Shown here: one piece after another, positions 1-6,004 of the stretch
Layout of the letters: each line of letters begins with the position of its first letter
Numbering within the stretch: the first letter of the stretch is position 1
From: an uncultured Alphaproteobacteria bacterium
GTDB lineage: Bacteria; Pseudomonadota; Alphaproteobacteria; RF32; CAG-239
Assembly: GCA_900553115.1 (NCBI GenBank)
Contig: USCF01000062.1
Coordinates: 1 to 6,604 of the forward strand
Length of the DNA: 6,604 bases
Direction of reading: 5' to 3'
The notes under the pieces: model-generated
Seen by the model: the letters and a program-made list of their open reading frames with translations, nothing else
Told to the model about the DNA's origin: nothing
Database searches by the model: none
Translations under genes and position numbers: made by a program

Positions 1-7
1 GTTATGG

Positions 8-51
8 ATACTCGGGATTGGCACATCCTGTGGGGTGTGCCACCCAAGTAT
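8..51. repeat. Imperfect hairpin, REP-like intergenic repeat, unit 1
   Basis: The arms 8-28 and 33-51 fold into a long hairpin. TGGCACATCC (19-28) pairs with 33-42 across a four-base loop, including one T-G wobble. GGG (14-16) pairs with CCC (43-45) after a two-base bulge, and ATACT (8-12) pairs with AGTAT (47-51) across one mismatch. The ends resemble palindromic elements built on ATACTCGGG that are common between genes in some proteobacterial genomes; that comparison is from memory. There is no uridine tract after it, so it is not a rho-independent terminator. An open frame runs through it from position 1 to the TGA at 175-177, but the palindromic structure explains the sequence better than a protein does. 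Confidence 0.55.
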
Positions 52-127
52 GACAACGAAAGTAATGGCGCTCTGGACGATAATGCAACACTTGCTGCTA
101 ACGTTTTTTACGCCTCCACTCTCAACG

Positions 128-177
128 TCATTCTCGCCGACCACACCCTGCTGGCTGTGGTCGGTAAAGGACAATGA
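128..177. repeat. Imperfect hairpin, REP-like intergenic repeat, unit 2
   Basis: CCGACCACA (137-145) pairs exactly with TGTGGTCGG (156-164), with a small inner stem CC/GG (147-148 with 153-154) around a TGCT loop. The outer arms TCATT (128-132) and AATGA (173-177) also pair, separated from the core by a small asymmetric internal loop. The start of this unit (CATTCTCG) resembles the start of unit 1 (GATACTCG), which suggests a two-unit element about 170 bases long, like a BIME. The bases between the two hairpins (52-127) show no clear gene or strong structure. Confidence 0.5.
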
Positions 178-191
178 AAAATAAACATCAT

Positions 192-223
192 AAAAAAATC
201 CCCCTCATCTTGCGGTGAAGGGG
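192..223 (-). terminator. Rho-independent terminator of the rpsF-rpsR-rplI operon
   Basis: On the minus strand, CCCCT (223-219) pairs with AGGGG (205-201). After a one-base bulge, a four-pair stem (one G-T wobble) closes a GCAA tetraloop at 213-210. Seven consecutive T residues (198-192) follow. It lies 28 bases past the rplI stop codon and is oriented to end leftward transcription. Confidence 0.85.
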
Positions 224-251
224 AAAATGTTTCAACTTATAAATTAAGATT

Positions 252-737
252 TTATTCTTGATTATAAGCTTTAGCTTGCTTTTTAGCTTCTTCAGAAGTT
301 CTGGCAATGTTAATCAGAATAGTCTGAGAAACTTCAGGGTGCAAGTTCAATTTTACTTGGTAAATACCCAAATCTTTGATTGGTTTTTCCAAATAAACAT
401 AACGACGAGCAACATCAAAGCCAGCATCTTTAATAGCAGCGGCAATGTCACGAATGGTTACAGAACCATACAATTGACCGGTTTCTGCAGCTTGACGAAT
501 CAAAACAGCGTTAAAGCCGTTCAAAGATTCAGCCAATTTAGAAGCGGTTTCAAACAATTCTTGGTTGTGAGCTTCTAAAGCTGCTTTCTGAGCTTCAAAA
601 TAAGCCATGTTGGTATCTGTTGCGCGCAAAGCTTTGCCTTGAGGCAACAAATAGTTACGGGCATAACCGTTTTTTACGTTTACTTTATCGCCCATTCTGC
701 CCAATTTTTCTACGTGTTCGAGTAAAATTACTTCCAT
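252..737 (-). CDS. rplI: Large ribosomal subunit protein bL9
   Basis: Encodes 161 residues of ribosomal protein L9, which binds domain V of 23S rRNA near the base of the L1 stalk and helps maintain reading-frame fidelity. The N-terminal domain begins MEVILLEHVEKLGRMGD and carries the family signature at residues 13-40 (glycines of GRMGD, then V-x2-GY-x2-NYL-x3-G-x-A-x3-T). A helical linker and the C-terminal RNA-binding domain (about 75-150) follow. The tail is about ten residues longer than the common 150 and is polar and lysine/glutamate-rich. Two ATG codons are adjacent; the second (735-737) was chosen because it sits five bases from AGGAGG, against two for the first, and because L9 proteins normally start M-x-VILLE. 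It is the last gene of the operon and is followed by a terminator. Confidence 0.96.
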   Translation of the reverse strand: MEVILLEHVEKLGRMGDKVNVKNGYARNYLLPQGKALRATDTNMAYFEAQKAALEAHNQELFETASKLAESLNGFNAVLIRQAAETGQLYGSVTIRDIAAAIKDAGFDVARRYVYLEKPIKDLGIYQVKLNLHPEVSQTILINIARTSEEAKKQAKAYNQE

Positions 738-742
738 CATAT

Positions 743-748
743 CCTCCT
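743..748 (-). promoter_or_regulatory. rplI ribosome binding site, overlapping the rpsR stop codon
   Basis: A perfect AGGAGG on the minus strand (748-743) shares two bases with the rpsR TAG stop (749-747). Its spacing favours the second of two adjacent ATG codons as the rplI start. The overlap suggests translational coupling of L9 to S18. Confidence 0.85.
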
Positions 749-971
749 ACATAGCAACATAAGGTAACAAAGCAATATAGCGAGCGCGTTTGATAGCGCG
801 GGCTAATTCTCTTTGTTTTTTAGCCGAAACAGAAGTGATGCGTGAAGGAATAATTTTACCTTTTTCTGAAACGTAACGAGACAGAAGTTTTACATCTTTA
901 TAATCAATTTTCAAGCCGTTTTCACCAGAGAACGGGCAAGTTTTTCTTTTGAAAAATGTTTGTTTAGCCAT
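747..971 (-). CDS. rpsR: Small ribosomal subunit protein bS18
   Basis: Encodes 74 residues of ribosomal protein S18, which binds the 30S platform as a heterodimer with S6. The protein starts [19 protein letters not shown], followed by the S18 signature [19 protein letters not shown] and the conserved basic C-terminus with [20 protein letters not shown]. The length matches the family (about 74-80). Two in-frame ATGs are possible. The one at 971 (MAKQ) lies nine bases from AAGGAG and fits the family N-terminus; the one at 977 (MTMAKQ) lies only three bases away and would add two residues. A longer in-frame extension to 1007 lies within rpsF coding sequence and is not supported. Middle gene of the rpsF-rpsR-rplI operon. 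Confidence 0.96.
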   Translation of the reverse strand: MAKQTFFKRKTCPFSGENGLKIDYKDVKLLSRYVSEKGKIIPSRITSVSAKKQRELARAIKRARYIALLPYVAM

Positions 972-980
972 TGTCATAAA

Positions 981-986
981 CTCCTT
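981..986 (-). promoter_or_regulatory. rpsR ribosome binding site, overlapping the rpsF stop codon
   Basis: AAGGAG on the minus strand (986-981) overlaps the rpsF TAA stop (987-985). This arrangement supports translational coupling of S18 to S6, its assembly partner. Confidence 0.8.
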
Positions 987-1320
987 ATGCTTCTGCAACA
1001 GCAGCATCTTCTTCAGAAGCTACATCGTTGTTGAAATCTTCTACTCTTACAGTCATGTAACGAATGATATCTTCGTTCAATCTAACGAGTCTTTCATATT
1101 CTGCAACAGCTTTAGCCGGAGCAACAATGTTTAACAAAACATAGTAACCTTTACGGTTTTTTTTGATGCGGTAAGCGAGGTTTTTCAAGCCCCAGTTATC
1201 AACTTTTACTACTTCTCCGCCTTCTTTTTTAATCACTTCGCTCAATTCTGAAACGAGAGTGTTAATTTGAGAAGCGCCGAGATCCTGACGAGCGATTAAA
1301 ACGCTTTCATAATTTGCCAT
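985..1320 (-). CDS. rpsF: Small ribosomal subunit protein bS6
   Basis: Encodes 111 residues of ribosomal protein S6, which dimerises with S18 and binds the central domain of 16S rRNA. The ferredoxin-like fold is recognisable: [15 protein letters not shown] at the start, the family signature [10 protein letters not shown] at about residues 44-53, then [13 protein letters not shown] and the segment ending [11 protein letters not shown]. The tail after residue 95 is acidic ([10 protein letters not shown]), as in many alphaproteobacterial S6 proteins. The start ATG at 1318-1320 lies ten bases after AAGGAG (1336-1331). It is the first gene of the operon, preceded by a promoter and a structured leader probably used for feedback control by the S6:S18 complex. 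Confidence 0.97.
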   Translation of the reverse strand: MANYESVLIARQDLGASQINTLVSELSEVIKKEGGEVVKVDNWGLKNLAYRIKKNRKGYYVLLNIVAPAKAVAEYERLVRLNEDIIRYMTVRVEDFNNDVASEEDAAVAEA

Positions 1321-1356
1321 ATTTTAATATCTCCTTATGGATTACTCAACAAATGA

Positions 1357-1409
1357 CCCTTGGCGGGGTCGGTTAATGTATAGCCGAACTATAAAACATT
1401 CGGCAAGGG
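1357..1409 (-). promoter_or_regulatory. Structured rpsF leader, candidate S6:S18 autoregulatory site
   Basis: In the minus-strand transcript CCCTTG (1409-1404) pairs perfectly with CAAGGG (1362-1357). Stacked directly on its 5' arm is a second stem, CCGAA (1403-1399) with TTCGG (1388-1384), closing a ten-base loop. The 3' side between the two stems (1383-1363) is a large bulge containing AACCGACC. A lower stem, an upper stem and a 3'-side bulge with a CCG trinucleotide is how I recall the S6:S18-binding motif described for rpsF leaders of many bacteria, where the complex represses its own translation. Structure and position are seen directly; protein binding is inferred. Confidence 0.5.
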
Positions 1410-1418
1410 ACGCTTGCT

Positions 1419-1446
1419 AATATACACAAACCGGCTGTAAATGCAA
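1419..1446 (-). promoter_or_regulatory. Sigma70-like promoter of the rpsF operon
   Basis: On the minus strand a TTGCAT -35 box (1446-1441) and a TATATT -10 box (1424-1419) are separated by 16 bases, with predicted initiation near 1412, about 90 bases before the rpsF start. Just upstream of the -35 box is a run of seven A residues (minus strand, 1456-1450), which could act as an UP element, as is common for ribosomal protein operons. Confidence 0.6.
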
Positions 1447-1457
1447 GGATTTTTTTC

Positions 1458-1485
1458 TTGTTTGAGGCCGATTCTTAAATATAAT
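1458..1485 (+). promoter_or_regulatory. Sigma70-like promoter of the lipoprotein-comM operon
   Basis: A perfect TATAAT -10 box (1480-1485) is preceded, 16 bases upstream, by a weak TTGTTT -35 box (1458-1463). Initiation would fall near 1492, giving a leader of about 45 bases. Its -35 box lies only 11 bases from the -35 box of the divergent rpsF promoter. Confidence 0.55.
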
Positions 1486-1526
1486 TTTAACATTTTGCCG
1501 TTATGCTGAATAAAAATGGCTTTAAA

Positions 1527-1532
1527 AAGAGG
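1527..1532 (+). promoter_or_regulatory. Ribosome binding site that decides the lipoprotein start
   Basis: AAGAGG lies four bases before the ATG at 1537. The alternative upstream ATG at 1516 has no Shine-Dalgarno sequence in front of it, so 1537 is preferred. Confidence 0.65.
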
Positions 1533-1536
1533 AAAA

Positions 1537-2178
1537 ATGATAAAGTTTTATAAAATTTTTTGGGCTTTGCTGGCAATGTTTGGTTTTAGCGCCTGTGTGG
1601 AGATTGATCCAGAATCGCGCTCTGAACAGCAGCCGGCGCCAAATATGCAATACGCCGAGCCGCAAATGCAGCAGCCGCAATATGTTGAGCCGCAAGCCGT
1701 GGAATATGTTGATGAATATGCGTATCCGCCTTGTTTGCAAGAAACAACGGTGGTGGTGTATGACGATGCCGGAGCTTATCAGGTTCCGGGGTGTGTGATG
1801 ACTGCCGAAGCGCCAATGGTTGAAAATGCGCCAATGGTTGAAAATGCGCCAATGGTCGAAAATGCGTCCGGCGAAAACGAAGATGAAAATGACGAAGATG
1901 AAGAAATTGATCCCGACGATATTGAAGGGGAATTTCCGCACGTCGTAAATAATAAGTATATGCCGCGTCAAGTGGTGATGCAAAATTTGCAAACTCGAGT
2001 TTTGGCTTATTGCCGCGGTACGGACGATGAAATGAACGAATGTATTTCTCGTTTGGAATGCGCCGGTTACACACAGCTTAGAAATGTACCGACTATGCCG
2101 GCTAAATATGACATATTGAAAAAAGGCACTTATCCGACGCGGCGTTGGCGCAATGGCGAAACAGTGCCGAGATGGTAG
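1537..2178 (+). CDS. Acidic repeat-containing putative lipoprotein, function unknown
   Basis: Encodes 213 residues; I do not recognise a named family. A short basic start and hydrophobic stretch (residues 1-19, MIKFYKIFWALLAMFGFSA) end in FSAC, a lipobox-like site with Cys20 as the lipidated residue. The following Val does not suggest inner-membrane retention, so an outer-membrane lipoprotein is likely. The mature chain has a Gln/Pro/Glu-rich linker (25-60), a segment with Cys66 and Cys86, three exact APMVEN repeats (92-109), a very acidic stretch (112-132), and a basic C-terminal part (138-213) with Cys159, Cys169 and Cys175. The low-complexity middle looks like a flexible spacer between the membrane anchor and a small C-terminal domain. 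Its stop codon overlaps the comM ribosome binding site, so it is the first gene of a coupled operon. An ATG at 1516 would add seven residues but lacks a ribosome binding site and would weaken the signal peptide. Confidence 0.8.
   Translation: MIKFYKIFWALLAMFGFSACVEIDPESRSEQQPAPNMQYAEPQMQQPQYVEPQAVEYVDEYAYPPCLQETTVVVYDDAGAYQVPGCVMTAEAPMVENAPMVENAPMVENASGENEDENDEDEEIDPDDIEGEFPHVVNNKYMPRQVVMQNLQTRVLAYCRGTDDEMNECISRLECAGYTQLRNVPTMPAKYDILKKGTYPTRRWRNGETVPRW
1810..1863 (+). repeat. Three 18-base tandem repeats encoding APMVEN x3
   Basis: Units 1810-1827, 1828-1845 and 1846-1863 are identical except for one third-codon-position T to C change in the third unit (GTT to GTC). The period is a multiple of three, so copy-number change by slippage would keep the frame. 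Confidence 0.95.
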
Positions 2179-2187
2179 GAGTTTTGT

Positions 2188-3711
2188 ATGCAGGCGCATG
2201 TTAATACAATAGCTTTTAACGGATTGGATACGCTGGATGTGGATTTGCAATTGCAAATTTCGTCCGGCATTCCGGCTTTTAATATTGTGGGGTTGCCGGA
2301 TAAAACTATTGCCGAAAGCAAAGAACGTGTGCGGGCAGCCTTAAATTCTATTGGTCTGGAGCTGCCGGCAAAACGTATTATCATCAATCTTGCTCCTGCC
2401 GATTTACTTAAAGAAGGCTCTCATTTTGATTTGCCGATAGCGTTGGCTATTTTGGCAGGACTGGGAATTGTTCCGGCGGAAGAAATTGCTAATTATATTG
2501 TTATTGGCGAGTTGGGTTTGGATGGTGCTATTATGCCGGTAAACGGAGTTTTGCCTGTGGCTATACATGCAAATCGCCGTAACAAAGGCTTGGTTTGTCC
2601 GGAAATAGAGGGGAGTGAAGCGGTTTGGTCGGGGCTGACAGATATTGTGGCTGCGCCGAGCTTGCTTTCTTTAATCAATCATTTTAAAGGTGTGCAGCAA
2701 CTGCCAAAGCCAATCGCTCGTCAAAGAAAAAGCCAAGCTTCTACTTTGGATATGTCTGATGTGAAAGGGCAAGAAACGGCAAAACGCGCGTTGGAAATCG
2801 CCGCGGCCGGAGCGCATAATATGCTGATGGTCGGCACACCTGGAGCCGGTAAATCTATGCTGGCCTCTCGTTTGACAACAATTTTGCCGCCGCTCACTAC
2901 TGAAGAAGCTTTGGAAACTTGTATGATTCATTCTATTGCCGGAGAATTGAAAAACGGTGAAATCAGTTTTGAACGCCCATACCGCGACCCGCACCACAAC
3001 GCCTCGACACCGGCTTTAATCGGCGGCGGACGCAAAGGCGTCCCCGGTGAAATATCGTTAGCGCATAACGGCGTGTTGTTTTTAGATGAGCTGCCGGAAT
3101 TTAACCGCGCCACGCTAGAAGCGCTGCGGCAACCGATTGAAACCGGTTACGTCAGTATTTCACGCGTTAATTGCCACACACAATATCCGGCAAATTTTCA
3201 GCTGATTGCGGCTATGAACCCGTGCCGCTGCGGCTATTTGGGGTGTCAGGGACAAGAATGTTCGCGCGCTCCGAAATGCGCCGAAGAATATCAATCACGT
3301 ATTTCCGGTCCGCTGATGGATAGATTCGATATTCATATTCAGGTGCCGCCGGTCAGCCCGTGGGAAATGTCAGAAGTTAAAAAAGGCGAAAGCTCTGCGG
3401 TTATTAGGCAAAGAGTGGTTGCCGCGCGCAAAATTCAAGAAGAGCGTTTCAAAAAACTAGGTTATCCGACTCTGCATACAAATTCACAGCTTAAAGGCGA
3501 TTTGCTGGAAGACGCAGTTAAATTGGACGCCGAAACACAAAAAATGCTGATAGCCTTTGCCGATAAAATGAAAATGTCGGCGCGGGCTTATCATCGAACT
3601 TTAAAGCTTGCTCGTACAATTGCGGACTTGCAAAATGAACAAAAAGTGTCTAAAGTACACATAGCTGAGGCATTGTCATATCGTTATGTCATGCCGTCTA
3701 AACAGGTATAG
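2188..3711 (+). CDS. comM: ComM/YifB family AAA+ ATPase (Mg chelatase-like)
   Basis: Encodes 507 residues, the usual full length of this family. ComM is a cytoplasmic hexameric helicase shown in Vibrio cholerae to promote branch migration while RecA integrates transforming DNA; homologues occur widely, also in bacteria not known to be competent. The N-terminal ChlI/Lon-S5-like domain spans about 20-140 (GIPAFNIVGLPDKTIAESKE, LAPADLLKEGSHFDLPIALA). The AAA+ core spans about 188-390, with Walker A GTPGAGKS (216-223), Walker B VLFLDE (296-301), a sensor segment AAMNPCRCG (341-349) and an arginine-finger-like GPLMDRFD (374-381). The C-terminal lid contains SARAYHRTLKLARTIADL (464-481). A Cys cluster (346, 348, 353, 358, 364) follows the sensor strand, typical of the family and possibly metal-binding. 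AGGAG (2177-2181) lies six bases before the ATG and overlaps the upstream stop codon. Confidence 0.95.
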   Translation: MQAHVNTIAFNGLDTLDVDLQLQISSGIPAFNIVGLPDKTIAESKERVRAALNSIGLELPAKRIIINLAPADLLKEGSHFDLPIALAILAGLGIVPAEEIANYIVIGELGLDGAIMPVNGVLPVAIHANRRNKGLVCPEIEGSEAVWSGLTDIVAAPSLLSLINHFKGVQQLPKPIARQRKSQASTLDMSDVKGQETAKRALEIAAAGAHNMLMVGTPGAGKSMLASRLTTILPPLTTEEALETCMIHSIAGELKNGEISFERPYRDPHHNASTPALIGGGRKGVPGEISLAHNGVLFLDELPEFNRATLEALRQPIETGYVSISRVNCHTQYPANFQLIAAMNPCRCGYLGCQGQECSRAPKCAEEYQSRISGPLMDRFDIHIQVPPVSPWEMSEVKKGESSAVIRQRVVAARKIQEERFKKLGYPTLHTNSQLKGDLLEDAVKLDAETQKMLIAFADKMKMSARAYHRTLKLARTIADLQNEQKVSKVHIAEALSYRYVMPSKQV

Positions 3712-3723
3712 GAGTATAAACTT

Positions 3724-5991
3724 ATGAATAAATCTCGTAAATTGGCTTATTTATTGGCAACCATGGCAGGAATTTGTCTGCTTAGCGCTGCCGCTCTGGC
3801 TGCCGGATATGGTAATGCACCACAGCCCGAACCGGTAAATGATAAGGACGGAAGCCTTTTCCCTGGGGGCTCTTGTACCAATTGTGACTCAAAAGATAAA
3901 GACGGAAGTCTTTTTCCGGGTGGACCATGCGTGTCTTGCACTAAAGACGGCAGCCTTTTCCCTGGAGGTCCTTGCAAATCTTGCACTAAAGATGGCAGTA
4001 TTTTCCCCGGTCCATGCCAAAAATGTGTAAAGCGTCAAGCTCAGCGCAAAATCAAAAACTATGTACCTTATACTCCGGTTGTTTATGACGCTGTGGCTCG
4101 CAATTGTTGCGCAATGGCTCCATTGTCTTTGGCTCATGTTGATTTTCGTATCAAAAAAAATGGTTCCGACGGTCCATATAGCACTAAACTTGGTAACTAT
4201 CGTTTCCGTATTTTCGGCTGCCGCCGTTATGATAGGGAAGCAATTTTGAACAAAGGCCGCGTTTTAGAAAAAAACATAGCGTTTAACACGGTATTTGAAG
4301 AAGAAGTCGGTGACTGCTACAAGGTTTTGCCTATGCCGCATGACTTGTGTTTAGACGATGGTTCTGTACAGCTGCCAGAATATGTTTTGACCGCTGAAAT
4401 CACAGACTATTTTATGAATATCTGTGATGAATATAGCTGGGATAATGCGCAGAAAAACAATGCCCGTAACGGTTCTTCAGAAATTACGGTAACTTGGCGT
4501 TTGATGGATTTGACGCAAACAAAAATTTATTGGAAAGGCGAAAGCACCGGTTACGGCGAATTAGAAGAGGGTGAAACCAACGGTGAAATTAAACTGATTG
4601 AACGCGCTTTTGCCGACGCAACCAGCAATCTACGCAATCTTCCTGGGTTTGAAGAACGCTTGATGATGAGAATGTCTCCTGAAGAAATGACAGAACAACG
4701 CATGGCTTTGATAGAAGAAGAGCGCGCTTTGGATCCGGCAAAATGCGGATATCGTCAAGAATATCAATGCGCTACACGCTGTGAAATTGGACGTCCGGGC
4801 TTTAATCCGGCTTTGTGTCAGCAATGCGCTCCGTGTCAGCCATGTCAGCCTTGCGGGTGTCCAAATCAACAACCTGCAGCAATGCAGCCAATCTATGAAA
4901 ACGGCGGTGTTGCGGCCAATGGTAATGTTGTTGATAACGCAATCTATGAAAACGGCGGTTTCAACGCAACCGGCTGTGCTCCGTGTCAAGCTGCTGATAA
5001 CGCCATATATGAAGACGGCGGTTTCAATGCAACCGGCTGTGCTCCGTGTCAAGTAACCCCTGTTCCGGCTCCGGAAATTATTGAAAACGGCGGAGTTAAT
5101 GAAGATGGCTCGGTTGTAAGCAATGTAATTGAAGAAAGCGGTGATGTGACCAGCACTTACGATATTATCAACTCTTGCATTGATGAAAACGGCAATGTTA
5201 AATCGGACGGAATGTGTCAGGTGGTTGATGATACTTGGGTAGACACCGGCGATGTTAAGGCGTTGGATAACTTCTGCGTAAACGCTACCGACCCTTGCAA
5301 ACAGCTTTCTCCGGAAACAGTATATCGTTTGCGTTCATCTATTGTGCAAATTCAAAGCCCTAACGGACGCAAAGGCGCAGGTTTGCTGATTTCTGACCGC
5401 TTTATTTTAACGTCGGCTGATTTGGTTGATAGAAATAATAATAACAATGATATCACAACAGTTCGCAATGACAAATTAAAAGCGCATGCTGTTCGTATCA
5501 ATCCTGTTAAAAATACGGCGTTGCTGATGCTTGAAACCAGCACTACATATTCGCCGCTGGCTCTGAATTTGAATTTGCCGGAAGTTGGTCATAACGGTTT
5601 CTTGACTTTGGGATTGTTAGACGTTAACAACTTCAAAGACGGTGAAGATTATTTGGAAAACAGCGCCCGCGTTGAAGGGTATCGTTACAGCGAGGCTAAA
5701 GGCGCCGAAATTCTGGCCAATACCTTTGTACAGAACGTGACTGTCGGCGGTGCTTTGATTTATAAAGACTGCACAATCAACGGTATGGCTCCGAGCGGTG
5801 TGAAAACTAACGATGGTTTGGATATCTTTATTCCAACCGAAACCGCTTTGCGCAGCTTGGGTATCAGTATCTGCGGACATGAATATGTTGAAGAAAGCCC
5901 TTGGCAGCAAACAATTTATAAACCGGTTACTTCGCAGATTAAAAATGTGCAGAAAGCTCCGGAGGCCATGAAGGAAAAAGACAGAAAATAA
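3724..5991 (+). CDS. Secreted Cys-rich repeat protein with degenerate trypsin-like domain
   Basis: Encodes 755 residues; no named family recognised as a whole. A signal peptide (1-26, cleavage likely after ALA) implies export. Residues 41-101 hold four DGSLFPGG-C-x2-C-type repeats. Residues 135-313 form a compact region with LPEYVLTAEITDYF, ITVTWRLMDLTQTKIYWKG and a helix ending NLRNLPGFEERL; this resembles CsgG-like or ABC-transport auxiliary lipoproteins (tentative). A Cys/Gln/Pro cluster (365-379) and ENGG-type repeats (about 390-515) follow. Residues 535-715 resemble a trypsin/HtrA-like domain: GAGLLISDRFILTSADLV corresponds to the strand carrying the catalytic His, NTALLMLE to the Asp segment and NVTVGGALI to the GDSGGPL segment. 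Asp566, Asn597 and Val674 stand where His, Asp and Ser are expected, so it is probably inactive. AGGAG (3710-3714) overlaps the comM stop, nine bases before this ATG. Last gene of the operon. The reading frame is certain; domain calls from motif reading are moderate. Confidence 0.85.
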   Translation: MNKSRKLAYLLATMAGICLLSAAALAAGYGNAPQPEPVNDKDGSLFPGGSCTNCDSKDKDGSLFPGGPCVSCTKDGSLFPGGPCKSCTKDGSIFPGPCQKCVKRQAQRKIKNYVPYTPVVYDAVARNCCAMAPLSLAHVDFRIKKNGSDGPYSTKLGNYRFRIFGCRRYDREAILNKGRVLEKNIAFNTVFEEEVGDCYKVLPMPHDLCLDDGSVQLPEYVLTAEITDYFMNICDEYSWDNAQKNNARNGSSEITVTWRLMDLTQTKIYWKGESTGYGELEEGETNGEIKLIERAFADATSNLRNLPGFEERLMMRMSPEEMTEQRMALIEEERALDPAKCGYRQEYQCATRCEIGRPGFNPALCQQCAPCQPCQPCGCPNQQPAAMQPIYENGGVAANGNVVDNAIYENGGFNATGCAPCQAADNAIYEDGGFNATGCAPCQVTPVPAPEIIENGGVNEDGSVVSNVIEESGDVTSTYDIINSCIDENGNVKSDGMCQVVDDTWVDTGDVKALDNFCVNATDPCKQLSPETVYRLRSSIVQIQSPNGRKGAGLLISDRFILTSADLVDRNNNNNDITTVRNDKLKAHAVRINPVKNTALLMLETSTTYSPLALNLNLPEVGHNGFLTLGLLDVNNFKDGEDYLENSARVEGYRYSEAKGAEILANTFVQNVTVGGALIYKDCTINGMAPSGVKTNDGLDIFIPTETALRSLGISICGHEYVEESPWQQTIYKPVTSQIKNVQKAPEAMKEKDRK
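3844..4026 (+). repeat. Four DGSLFPGG-C-x2-C coding repeats
   Basis: Units at 3844-3885, 3898-3939, 3943-3984 and 3988-4026 encode KDGSLFPGG-x-C-x2-C. The last unit reads GSIFPG and lacks one Gly. Gly/Pro-rich turns alternate with CxxC pairs. The protein repeat is better conserved than the DNA, with several synonymous changes between units, which points to selection on the peptide rather than recent duplication. Confidence 0.93.
4933..5052 (+). repeat. Two 63-base-period coding repeats, DNAIYE[ND]GGFNATGCAPCQ
   Basis: Residues 404-422 and 425-443 are identical except for Asn/Asp at one position, and their DNA is also very similar, indicating a fairly recent duplication. They are the best-conserved members of a longer series of degenerate E-x-G repeats running from about residue 390 to 515. 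Confidence 0.88.
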
Positions 5992-6004
5992 GCCGCAATT
6001 TATG

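Noticed and set aside
1..177. Plus-strand open frame from the window edge to the TGA at 175-177 (58 codons)
   Set aside because: It runs through two long palindromes, its stop lies in a hairpin arm, one minus-strand frame is equally open, and I recognise no domain. A gene tail cannot be excluded but is less likely than a repeat.
258..578. 106-codon plus-strand open frame inside rplI
   Set aside because: It is antisense to a clear L9 gene, with low-complexity Ser/Phe/Asn content and no ribosome binding site.
1516..1536. Upstream ATG start for the lipoprotein, adding MALKRGK
   Set aside because: No Shine-Dalgarno sequence precedes it, while AAGAGG is well placed for the ATG at 1537.
1586..2074. 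162-codon minus-strand open frame opposite the lipoprotein gene
   Set aside because: Repeats such as FQPLAH are mirror images of the APMVEN coding repeats, and no start signal or domain is visible.
1522..2256. 244-codon minus-strand open frame opposite the lipoprotein gene
   Set aside because: It is an antisense shadow of the lipoprotein gene, rich in His, Arg and Ile, as expected from the reverse of Asp/Glu/Asn codons. The plus strand has a promoter, ribosome binding site and signal peptide.
4630..5052. 140-codon minus-strand open frame within the 755-residue gene
   Set aside because: Its TRSTAGC-ETAVFI repeats are the antisense reading of the ENGG/CAPC coding repeats.
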